A stretch of 29,343 nucleotides of DNA from JAGXQV01 sp964527565 (GTDB lineage Bacteria; Pseudomonadota; Gammaproteobacteria; Burkholderiales; Sulfuricellaceae), in contig CAZGOY010000042.1 of NCBI GenBank assembly GCA_964527565.1, forward strand, positions 1-29,343. The letters run 5' to 3'. The position numbers were made by a program, and so were the translations under genes. Under the pieces are notes generated by a model. That model saw nothing but the letters and a program-made list of their open reading frames with translations, ran no database searches and had not been told where the DNA came from. This document shows, piece after piece, positions 16,392-23,522 of the stretch. The first letter of the stretch is position 1. Every line of letters begins with the position of its first letter.

Positions 16392-17327
16392 TCAGAAATC
16401 GCCGTTTTGCGCCATGCCCTTCAGTCTTTCCACGATGCCGCCGCGCTTCAGCATGGCGAGGTATTGCGTTTCATCGAGCCGGACGATCTGTTCCAGGTAG
16501 GCAATGTTTTTCGTGATCGATTCCAGGTAATAGTTGCGCGCCACGCCGAACCAGGCCTCGAAATGGCGTTCCAGCAAGCGGTACAGGCTGCCGAATTCAC
16601 TGTCCAGTTTTGCCTGCGTGACGTTGTAGAAATGCTGAGTGCCCTTGAGCAGTTCGTGCAAATTGCGGAAATTACCCATGTGCGCCTCCTTGAATTCGAA
16701 ATAGAGGAACAGCAGTTTCTCCAGATAGGTGCGGTCGGCCATCTGCCCGACCAGATCGGCGGTGCCGACCAGTTGCCCGAGCAAGCGGGTTTTTTCGCCG
16801 GGGAAATGAATCTGCAAGGGAGAAAGCGCCGGGTCGGTGCAGCGGATCAGGCACTCCAGCGGCAACACCCACTCCGGCGGCAGCCGCTTTTCGGCGCAAT
16901 AGCGGCGCATGAATTCCACGCCGCGGTTGACGTGGGTGCGGGTATATTTTGCGCCGGTTCCGGTGTCGTCGCTGTGCAACTGGGCATAGCCGACATCATG
17001 CATCAGCGCGGCGATCATGACGGTGGTGATATCCGCGCCGCTCAGGGCCATGCCGGACACGTGCGCGCCGTGCAGCAGGCGCACCGTGCATAGAAACACG
17101 TCCAGCGTGTGGTGCAGATCGTGGTACAAGGTGTTGACCGGGCGGTAGCCAGGATAGCCGCCTTGATGCAGACGCACCACATCGACGAAGACACCCTTTG
17201 CCGGGGCCGCATCGAAGGCCGGGTCGATGCGTTCGATGATCGCGATGGCCTTGCCCCAGACCTCGTCCGGGTCGCCGTTGGCGAACAGGGTGCGTATTTC
17301 CGCGGGAGAAGGGGTGCCGACGTTCAT
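16392..17327 (-). CDS. HD/phosphodiesterase-like metal-dependent hydrolase in the hyp operon
   Basis: This 311-residue protein has HD-superfamily metal ligands in order: His69 and His72/73 (LYHDLHHTLDV), His110-Asp111 (AALMHDVGYAQL), His132 (YTRTHVNRGVEFM) and Asp165 (LIRCTDPAL). The YHDLHHTLDVFL stretch recalls the first metal motif of class I cyclic nucleotide phosphodiesterases (YHN-x-x-H-A-x-D-V) more than ordinary bacterial HD-GYP domains. The C-terminal half is helical with no recognised domain. The ATG at 17327 overlaps the hypE stop (ATGA), and its stop is 1 nt before hypX, so it is made with the hydrogenase maturation proteins. The substrate is unknown. Confidence 0.78.
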   Translation of the reverse strand: MNVGTPSPAEIRTLFANGDPDEVWGKAIAIIERIDPAFDAAPAKGVFVDVVRLHQGGYPGYRPVNTLYHDLHHTLDVFLCTVRLLHGAHVSGMALSGADITTVMIAALMHDVGYAQLHSDDTGTGAKYTRTHVNRGVEFMRRYCAEKRLPPEWVLPLECLIRCTDPALSPLQIHFPGEKTRLLGQLVGTADLVGQMADRTYLEKLLFLYFEFKEAHMGNFRNLHELLKGTQHFYNVTQAKLDSEFGSLYRLLERHFEAWFGVARNYYLESITKNIAYLEQIVRLDETQYLAMLKRGGIVERLKGMAQNGDF

Positions 17328-18376
17328 CAGCAGATCCTCGGTAATTGTTCCCCGGTCAGCCAATCGACGATGCGCCTGCCGCCGAAGGCGGTTTCCATCT
17401 GCACGAAGTGGTGGCTATCGGCGATCACTTCGCCGATGAGGGCGGCGTCGCGCCCCAGGGGGTGGGCGCGCATGGCATCGAGCAGGCGCGGCGCGTCTTC
17501 CTGCGCGCAAATGGCGACCAGCTTCCCTTCGTTGGCGGCGTAAAGCGGATCGAGGCCGAGGAATTCGCACGCGGCCTTCACTTCGCCGCGCAGGGGAATA
17601 GCGCTCTCGCGCAACATCATGCCGACGCCGGACTGCACGGCGATTTCGTTCAAGGTGGTGGCCAGCCCGCCGCGCGTCGGGTCGCGCAGGACATGGATGT
17701 CCGGCACGCTGCCCACCATGGCCGCAACCAGGCCGTGCAGGGCGGCGGTGTCGGAGCGGATGGCGGTGTCGAAGCGCAGGTTCTCGCGCAGGGACAGGAT
17801 GGCCACGCCGTGGTCGCCGAGATGGCCGCTGACCAGGACGGCGTCGCCGGGTCGCGCGCGCTCTCCGGAAATGTTGACGCCATCCGGCACCACGCCGATG
17901 CCGGTGGTGGTGATGAACACCCCGTCGCCCTTGCCCTGCTCGACCACCTTGGTGTCGCCGGTGACGATGGCGACACCGGCTTCGCGCGCGGCCAGCGCCA
18001 TGGAATCGACAATGCGCTTGAGATCGGCCAGCGCAAAACCCTCTTCGAGAATGAAGCTGGCGGACAGATACAGGGGGCGCGCGCCGGACATGGCGACATC
18101 GTTGACCGTGCCGTGCACCGACAGGCAGCCGATGTCGCCGCCGGGGAAGAACAGCGGCGAGACCACATGCGCGTCGGTCGCCATCACCAGGCGCCCCGGC
18201 GGCACGGCGAAGCGGGCCTGGTCGTTGCGCTGGCGCAGGAATTCGTTGTCGAAGGCGGCCATGAACAACTCCTCGATCAACTGCGCCATCGCGCGCCCGC
18301 CGCTGCCGTGCGTCATTTCGACGCAGCCATGCTTGAGGTCGAGGGAACGGATGTGGGCGCTGCGGGCTTGGCTCAT
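17327..18376 (-). CDS. hypE: hydrogenase maturation protein HypE (carbamoyl dehydratase)
   Basis: HypE accepts a carbamoyl group from HypF on its C-terminal cysteine and dehydrates it to the cyanide ligand of the NiFe site. It has 349 residues with the PurM/AIR-synthase fold: GSGGRAMAQLIEELF near the start, FPGGDIGCLSVHGTVNDVAMSGARPLYLS, TGDTKVVEQGKGDGVFITTTGIG, and DPTRGGLATTLNEIA. The protein ends PRIC, the required C-terminal cysteine. I start at 18376 (MSQARSAHIRSLDLKHG), overlapping the hypD stop by ATGA. The longer frame runs into hypD. The stop overlaps the HD-domain gene start. Confidence 0.96.
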   Translation of the reverse strand: MSQARSAHIRSLDLKHGCVEMTHGSGGRAMAQLIEELFMAAFDNEFLRQRNDQARFAVPPGRLVMATDAHVVSPLFFPGGDIGCLSVHGTVNDVAMSGARPLYLSASFILEEGFALADLKRIVDSMALAAREAGVAIVTGDTKVVEQGKGDGVFITTTGIGVVPDGVNISGERARPGDAVLVSGHLGDHGVAILSLRENLRFDTAIRSDTAALHGLVAAMVGSVPDIHVLRDPTRGGLATTLNEIAVQSGVGMMLRESAIPLRGEVKAACEFLGLDPLYAANEGKLVAICAQEDAPRLLDAMRAHPLGRDAALIGEVIADSHHFVQMETAFGGRRIVDWLTGEQLPRIC

Positions 18377-19506
18377 GGGTGGTCGGATTCCTGATAACGT
18401 CCGTAAGTATAGTATGCCGCGCAGGCGCCCTCCGACGACACCATGCACGAACCGATGGGATTCTCCGGGGTACACACGCCGCCGAACAGCTTGCAGTCGA
18501 GCGGGCGCTTCACACCGCGGATGATGGCGCCGCACTCACAGGCGGGATTGTCGGCGGCGGCAGTGGGGGGGATTTCAAAGCGCGTCTCGGCATCGAAGGC
18601 GGCGTATTGCCGCTTGATTTTCAGGCCGCTGTAGGGCACCTCGCCCAGGCCGCGCCACTCGAAGGTCTTGCGCAGCTCGAACACCTCGGCCACCATGCGC
18701 TGCGCCTTGAGGTTGCCTTCGCGGGTGACGGCGCGCGAAAACTCGTTTTCAACGGTGGCGCGCCCTTCGTTCAACTGGCGCACCAGCATCAGGATGGCCT
18801 GCATGACGTCAAGCGGCTCGAAGCCAGCGATCACCACCGGGCGCCGGTATTCCCAGGCGAAATATTCGTAGGGACGGCTGCCGATCACCGTGGAAACGTG
18901 CGCCGGACCGAGAAAGCCATCCAGCGGCAGCAGCCCCAGCTTGCGCACTTCCGGCGACTCCAGGATGTTGGCGATGGCCGCCGGAGTCAGCACGTGGTTG
19001 CAGAACACGGAAAAATTCTTCAGCCCGAGTTTTTCCGCCTGGAGAATCGCCACGGCGCTGGGCGGCGTGGTGGTCTCGAAGCCGATGGCGAAGAACACCA
19101 CCTCTTTTTGCGGGTTGTCGCGCGCGATGGCCAGCGCGTCGGTGACCGAATACACCATGCGCACGTCGGCGCCGCCCGCCTTGGCCTTCAGCAGGCTGAC
19201 GCGCTGCGAGCCGGGCACGCGCAGCGTGTCGCCGTAGGAGCACAGGATGGTCCCCGGCTGGCGCGCCAGATGGATGGCGCCGTCCACCCGCCCGACCGGC
19301 AGCACGCACACCGGGCAGCCGGGGCCGTGGATCATGCGCACGTTGGGCGGCAGCAGGCCGGGAATGCCGTAGCGGAAAATGGCGTGGGTATGCCCGCCGC
19401 AGAATTCCATCAGGCTATAGCTGCGCGCTGGCTTGGCGGCGCGGCGGATGTCTTCGGCCAGCTTGCGCGCCAGCGCTCCATCGCGGAATTCATCGACGTA
19501 CTTCAT
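18373..19506 (-). CDS. hypD: hydrogenase maturation protein HypD (Fe-S scaffold)
   Basis: HypD, with HypC, holds the iron atom while the CN and CO ligands are added. It has 377 residues and contains all hallmark motifs: FCGGHTHAIFRYG (~35-47), GPGCPVCVLP (~62-71), FFAIGFETTTPPSA, and the C-terminal cysteine cluster for the 4Fe-4S centre (CECGAIIRGVKRPLDC..., GGVCTPENPIGSCMVSSEGACAAYY). The ATG at 19506 begins 21 nt after the hypC stop. A duplicated copy of the start region lies just before it (19509-19520). The stop overlaps hypE. Confidence 0.97.
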   Translation of the reverse strand: MKYVDEFRDGALARKLAEDIRRAAKPARSYSLMEFCGGHTHAIFRYGIPGLLPPNVRMIHGPGCPVCVLPVGRVDGAIHLARQPGTILCSYGDTLRVPGSQRVSLLKAKAGGADVRMVYSVTDALAIARDNPQKEVVFFAIGFETTTPPSAVAILQAEKLGLKNFSVFCNHVLTPAAIANILESPEVRKLGLLPLDGFLGPAHVSTVIGSRPYEYFAWEYRRPVVIAGFEPLDVMQAILMLVRQLNEGRATVENEFSRAVTREGNLKAQRMVAEVFELRKTFEWRGLGEVPYSGLKIKRQYAAFDAETRFEIPPTAAADNPACECGAIIRGVKRPLDCKLFGGVCTPENPIGSCMVSSEGACAAYYTYGRYQESDHP

Positions 19507-19520
19507 GGGACGTACTTCAT
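19495..19520 (-). repeat. tandem duplication of the hypD start region with a five-codon mini-ORF
   Basis: On the minus strand ATGAAGTACGTC occurs at 19520-19509 and again at 19506-19495, a 14-nt period. The second copy is the hypD start. The first opens a mini-ORF, MKYVP, whose TGA overlaps the hypD ATG (CCATGA). I see no strong Shine-Dalgarno sequence before either copy. Confidence 0.75.
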
Positions 19521-19527
19521 GAGGGTT

Positions 19528-19758
19528 TCAGGCGGCGAACAATCCCGGCTCGATCTCGGCGAACAAGGCCAGGGTTTTTTCCGCCTCTTCCGGGTCGAGA
19601 CGGTTGATGGCGTAGCCGACGTGGACGATCACGTAATCGCCCACCGCCACGTCATCGACCAGCATCAGCGAGACTTCCTTGCGCACGCCGCCGAGATCGA
19701 CGATGGCGAAGTCGTTTTCCAGAATTTGCGCAACGCGCGCGGGTATGGCCAGACACAT
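19528..19758 (-). CDS. hypC: hydrogenase maturation chaperone HypC
   Basis: This small chaperone (76 residues) brings iron with HypD to the hydrogenase large-subunit precursor. It begins MCLAIPARV, where the Cys becomes N-terminal after Met removal and binds iron. The family core LGGVRKEVSLMLVDDVAVGDYVIVHVGYAINRLDPEEAEKTL follows. I choose 19758 over an in-frame ATG six codons upstream because the Cys must be residue 2, and GGAG lies 8 nt before it. It is the first gene of the hyp operon here. The 96 nt up to the TonB-family gene must hold any operon promoter, but no clear -35/-10 pair stands out. Confidence 0.95.
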   Translation of the reverse strand: MCLAIPARVAQILENDFAIVDLGGVRKEVSLMLVDDVAVGDYVIVHVGYAINRLDPEEAEKTLALFAEIEPGLFAA

Positions 19759-19854
19759 GGGGTTTGCTCCGTGCAATGTAGCGCGAGCATAACACGAGCC
19801 TGAAAATCAAAAATAACATGAGGCGCCCATGAGCACCTGGGGTATTGATTCATC

Positions 19855-20751
19855 TCAGTTTTCCGTAGTCAACTGGTCGCCCCTGGCGAATGTCCAGGTG
19901 CGCGTGATGCTGACGATGTCGGTGTCGCGGCGGATGTCGGCGGGAAACGGGGAGTAGGGCGCTGCCAGGCGCACGATGCGCACCGCCGCTTCGTCCAGTG
20001 CCTTGTGCCCGGAGGGGCGGCTGACTTCCACGCTTTCCACTTCGCCGTTGGCGCGGATCGAAACGGTGAGCGCCAGGCTACCGTAAATCTTGTGGCGGCG
20101 CGCTTCTTCCGGGTAATTCAGGTTGCCGACCCGCTCCACCTTGATGCGCCAATCCTCGACGTAACGGGCCAGGCGGTATTCCTGGGCGCGCGCGCCGACG
20201 AACTTGCGCTTGGGGCGTTCCTGATATTTGTCCCAATCGCGCGAAATCTGCGCTTCCAGGCGCAACGCATCGAGGCTGCGCTGGCGCAACTCGGTGGCGT
20301 CGAGCGGTTGCGGCTGGCTGTCCGGCGTTGGGGGGGCTTCGGCGGATGGCTCGATAACAGCCTCGGACTTGAGCTGCGTCAGTAGGGCTTGTGCGGCCTG
20401 CTCCATTTGCCTGACCTGGGCGGTTTTTTCGCCGAGGTCAATGTGGGTCTGTTCGCGTTCCAGTACCGGCAGGGGACTTTTGGCGCGCCGTTTGGCGTCG
20501 GTATTGCCGCCGCCGTCGAGATTGGCCTGCGCCAGCACGTCGGCCTTGTGCGGTTTCTTTGCCGATTTGCTGTTCACCAGCACCACTTCCAGCGCGTTGC
20601 TGTCCTTGTGCTGCTTCCATTCCGGGGCCTTGAAACGCACGCCGACAATGACCGTCAGGTGCAGCGCCAGCGACAGGAGCAGCATCAGCTTGAAGCGGTC
20701 AACCTTGCCGGTACCGGCGAGCAGAGAAAAACGGTGCGTGGCGATCATCAC
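19855..20751 (-). CDS. TonB-family C-terminal domain protein
   Basis: This 298-residue energy-transducer-like protein has a cytoplasmic start, one N-terminal membrane anchor (LMLLLSLALHLTVIVGV, ~22-38) and a long periplasmic linker rich in Lys, Glu, Gln and Pro. The C-terminal TonB domain (~205-292) contains VGNLNYPEEARRHKIYGSLALTVSIRANGEVESVEVSRPSGHKALDEAAVRIVRLAAPYSPFP. TonB-like proteins pass energy from ExbBD to outer-membrane receptors. No exbB or exbD is adjacent, so this may be an accessory TonB. It starts 10 nt after the RNB exonuclease stop and is likely in one transcript with it. Confidence 0.85.
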   Translation of the reverse strand: MMIATHRFSLLAGTGKVDRFKLMLLLSLALHLTVIVGVRFKAPEWKQHKDSNALEVVLVNSKSAKKPHKADVLAQANLDGGGNTDAKRRAKSPLPVLEREQTHIDLGEKTAQVRQMEQAAQALLTQLKSEAVIEPSAEAPPTPDSQPQPLDATELRQRSLDALRLEAQISRDWDKYQERPKRKFVGARAQEYRLARYVEDWRIKVERVGNLNYPEEARRHKIYGSLALTVSIRANGEVESVEVSRPSGHKALDEAAVRIVRLAAPYSPFPADIRRDTDIVSITRTWTFARGDQLTTEN

Positions 20752-20761
20752 GCCGTGTATT

Positions 20762-22609
20762 TTAACTTACTTGTTCAAGCGCCACGAAACGGCACCCGAA
20801 ATCCGCTTCCAGCAAATCGACGTTGGCAACTGCCACCCGGATGCGCGTTCCCGGCGGCACGTCAGGCGGCAGCGAGGGCAGGCGGGTAAACAGCGGCGCG
20901 CCGTCGAGCTTGATGGTGTTTTCCCGCACCACGGTGGCGCCGCATTCCGCGATGTTTTCCTGGATCAGCCAGCGCAGGCACCAATAGCGCTCCATGGAAC
21001 GCTGGATGTTGCCGTAAGCCTCGTAGGCCAGGTCGAAATCGCGCAGGGTGACGAACAGCTTGTCGCTTTTCGGCGCGCAGGGCGGGTCTTCGTCGCGCAG
21101 CAGGGCCAGCAGCTGGCGCTGGTTGAGCAGGTCGATGTAGCGGCGCAAGGGAGAGCTCGACCAGATGTAATGCGTCACCCCCAGCCCCTGATGCGGCGCG
21201 GGCGTGGTGCTCATGCGCACCTTGCCGTTTTCCTGGCTGCGGTAGAGGGCGGCCACACCCGCCTCGGCCAGTTGTTTTCCCCATTGCGAATTGACGTGAA
21301 TCATCAGCTCCGACACCACGCGGTCGATGGGCGTGTCGCGCTCGCGCTCGGTGATGGCGACGCGCCCGTTTTCCACGCTGAAGTTGTAGTCCGGGAACAT
21401 GCGCTGGCCGTCCGGCTTGTTGCGCGCGGCTTTCAGGCGGGTGGCGAAGCGCCACAGCAGCAGGAGTTCTTCCTTGAAGGGATAATCGCCCGCGCCGCTT
21501 TGCACGGATTCGGCGTTGAACAGCGGTTCCAGCGTGTCGTGGCGCAGGTTGGCGACGATCTCGACATGGTCGATCGCGCTGCGCTGGGAGACGATGGCGA
21601 ATTCCGCGTCGACTTCCAGGTACATGGACAGCGCCGGGCAGTGGCTGCCTGCGCCCAGAGTGAATTGCTCCACCACCTGGTCCGGCAGCATGGTGATCTT
21701 GTGCCCCGGCATATACACCGTGGAAAGGCGCCGCGCGGCGATTTCGTCCAGCGCCGAGCCGGGCAGGATGGACAGCGCGGGTGCGGCGATATGCACGCCG
21801 ACGCGCCAATTGCCGTTATCCAGCTTTTTTACCGAGAGCGCGTCGTCGATTTCCGTGGTGGCGGCATCGTCGATGCTGAAGGCGCGCGCATCGCTCGCAG
21901 GCACGGCGGGCGGTGGCGTGGGTGTTTCGAAATCGCCGAAGCCCGCGCCGCGCGGGAACCAATCGCGCAGAAAGCGCTTGAGGTGAAAATCGTGGCTGGA
22001 AGGAATCGCCCCGCAGCGCTCCAGCAGCTTGAGCGGCGTCAGCTTTTCCGCTTCGCAGACCTGTTCCAGCGCCTTGTATTCCAGCGTGTTCTTGTCCGGC
22101 TGGTAAAGCAGTTGGTCAACCACTTCTTCCGTGAACGGCACGGGCAGCGTGCCCGCCGCCAGTTGCGCGGCGTATTCGGCGACGGTCTGCGCCTGGCGCC
22201 GTTTCTTTTCCTCGCCGGCCAGCGCCGCCTTGAGGTTTTCTTCCGGGGCCGCCTTGAAGCGCCCCTTGCCCTTGCGGTAAAAATACATCGGCGCCGAGTG
22301 CAGCTTGAGCAGCAAACCGGCGGATTCCAGGGGGCTGGGCGCATGGCCGCAATAATCGCGCGCCATCTCGGCGAAGCCGAATTCCTCCGCGCCGCAGCAC
22401 TCCCACAGGAAGTCCAGCTCGATGCCGTCGGCCAGGGCCTGCGCGCTTTCCATGAAGCCCGCCAGGGGCAGCTCGAAGCGCAGCAGCACCTTGTCCGCCT
22501 TGATCTTGGAGCGTTTGCCGTGCAGCGCCTCGACCTGCAAGGAGGCGACGTTGTCCGTCATCACGCTGCCGACCTTGAAGGCGCCGTCTTCTTCGTAAAG
22601 GATGTTCAT
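20762..22609 (-). CDS. RNB-family (RNase II/R-like) exoribonuclease
   Basis: The RNB domain degrades RNA 3' to 5' with magnesium. This protein has 615 residues. A divergent N-terminal half (~1-230) precedes the catalytic RNB domain, which opens with FSIDDAATTEIDDALSVKKL (Asp residues binding metal) and continues GVHIAAPALSILPGSALDEIAARRLSTVYMPGHKITMLPDQVVEQF. The SSPLRRYIDLLNQRQL motif near 480-495 supplies the RNA-end contacts, and a short S1-like tail follows. It is shorter than RNase R (~800) and closest in size to RNase II-type proteins of betaproteobacteria. It is divergent from the tlpA-like gene. Confidence 0.88.
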   Translation of the reverse strand: MNILYEEDGAFKVGSVMTDNVASLQVEALHGKRSKIKADKVLLRFELPLAGFMESAQALADGIELDFLWECCGAEEFGFAEMARDYCGHAPSPLESAGLLLKLHSAPMYFYRKGKGRFKAAPEENLKAALAGEEKKRRQAQTVAEYAAQLAAGTLPVPFTEEVVDQLLYQPDKNTLEYKALEQVCEAEKLTPLKLLERCGAIPSSHDFHLKRFLRDWFPRGAGFGDFETPTPPPAVPASDARAFSIDDAATTEIDDALSVKKLDNGNWRVGVHIAAPALSILPGSALDEIAARRLSTVYMPGHKITMLPDQVVEQFTLGAGSHCPALSMYLEVDAEFAIVSQRSAIDHVEIVANLRHDTLEPLFNAESVQSGAGDYPFKEELLLLWRFATRLKAARNKPDGQRMFPDYNFSVENGRVAITERERDTPIDRVVSELMIHVNSQWGKQLAEAGVAALYRSQENGKVRMSTTPAPHQGLGVTHYIWSSSPLRRYIDLLNQRQLLALLRDEDPPCAPKSDKLFVTLRDFDLAYEAYGNIQRSMERYWCLRWLIQENIAECGATVVRENTIKLDGAPLFTRLPSLPPDVPPGTRIRVAVANVDLLEADFGCRFVALEQVS

Positions 22610-22729
22610 GAAATAGCCAGAAAGCCGGAGGAAAGGGAGCGGCGGATTTTACCCCATTGCGCCGGACGGATGACAAACCCGGCAAAAATTCGCACAATGG
22701 CGGCTCTTTTCACCAAGCAGGCAAGAGGC

Positions 22730-23221
22730 ATGAATTCCGCACGCAACAAGATCATCCTGGCGCTGGTGGCATTGGCGGCGCTGGCCGCCGTCGCTTTCGC
22801 GCTGACGCAAAAACCCGTGGCGCCGCAAGCCGCCGTGACCGCGCTGGACGGCAGTAAAATCACGCTCGACAGTTTGCGCGGCAGGGTGGTGCTGCTCAAT
22901 TTCTGGGCCACCAGTTGCCCGAGCTGCATCAAGGAAATGCCCGATCTGGCGGCAATGCACCAGAAATTCCGGGCGCGCGGCTTCGAGACCGTGGCCGTGG
23001 CGATGAGCTACGACCCGCCGGCCTACGTGCGCCAGTTCAGCGAAAAGAACGCGCTGCCCTTCATCGTGGCGCTGGACACCGATGGTTCCGCCGCGCAAGC
23101 CTTCAACGCGCGCGTGACACCCACCACTTTCATCATCGACAAGCAGGGACAGGTCGCCCAGCGCATCGTCGGCGACCCGGATTTCGCCAAACTGCATGCC
23201 TTGATCGAAACCATGCTTTAA
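22730..23221 (+). CDS. TlpA/ResA-like thioredoxin-fold lipoprotein or membrane-anchored disulfide reductase
   Basis: This 163-residue extracytoplasmic thioredoxin-family protein has an N-terminal signal anchor (NKIILALVALAALAAVAFAL, ~6-25), then an AhpC/TSA-Redoxin fold. The active site is FWATSCPSCIKEMP (Cys63 and Cys66), and the cis-Pro loop is RVTPTTFIID. Such proteins reduce disulfides, for example in cytochrome c maturation. No lipobox Cys is present, so it is more likely membrane anchored. I start at 22730; an in-frame ATG at 22697 would add MAALFTKQARG, which fits a signal anchor less well. Confidence 0.85.
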   Translation: MNSARNKIILALVALAALAAVAFALTQKPVAPQAAVTALDGSKITLDSLRGRVVLLNFWATSCPSCIKEMPDLAAMHQKFRARGFETVAVAMSYDPPAYVRQFSEKNALPFIVALDTDGSAAQAFNARVTPTTFIIDKQGQVAQRIVGDPDFAKLHALIETML

Positions 23222-23245
23222 TGAAACTTCAGGAAGGGGGAAATC

Positions 23246-23512
23246 ATGAGTGCGATCACCTTTGACACCTTGAAATTCGTCAAAAAACTGGAGTCTTCCG
23301 GTTTGCCCATGCAACAAGCCGAAGCGATTGCCGAGGCTTTTCAGGAAGCCAGCAGTGAGGCAAGGCTGGCGACCACCCAGGATATTCGGGAGTTGGACAT
23401 GGCTTTGCGCGGTCATATTTCGGAAATGAAATATGACCTCATCAAGTGGATCGTCGGGCTGGCGTTGGCGCAGCTGGCATTGCTGATCGGCATTTTTATC
23501 CGCATGAGCTGA
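23246..23512 (+). CDS. DUF1640/CCDC90-like coiled-coil membrane protein
   Basis: This small protein (88 residues) starts MSAITFDTLKFVKKLESSGLPMQQAEAIAEAF, the conserved opening of DUF1640/CCDC90 proteins. A helical, probably coiled-coil region (EASSEARLATTQDIRELDMALRGHISEMKYDLIKW) leads to one C-terminal transmembrane helix (IVGLALAQLALLIGIFI). Bacterial members are short and of unknown function. An AGGAAGGGGG ribosome site lies upstream. It is 24 nt after the tlpA-like gene and convergent with rep. Confidence 0.82.
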   Translation: MSAITFDTLKFVKKLESSGLPMQQAEAIAEAFQEASSEARLATTQDIRELDMALRGHISEMKYDLIKWIVGLALAQLALLIGIFIRMS

Positions 23513-23522
23513 TCCGGCAAGC

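Noticed and set aside
14624..16516. 630-codon plus-strand frame opposite hypX
   Set aside because: The minus strand encodes full-length HypX with all motifs; this frame is a high-GC shadow.
20228..22729. Very long plus-strand open frame (the 997-codon frame ending at 23221) opposite tonB and the exoribonuclease gene
   Set aside because: Only its last 164 codons are a real gene (tlpA-like). The rest mirrors the minus-strand genes, is rich in Arg/Ala/Gln and has no domain.
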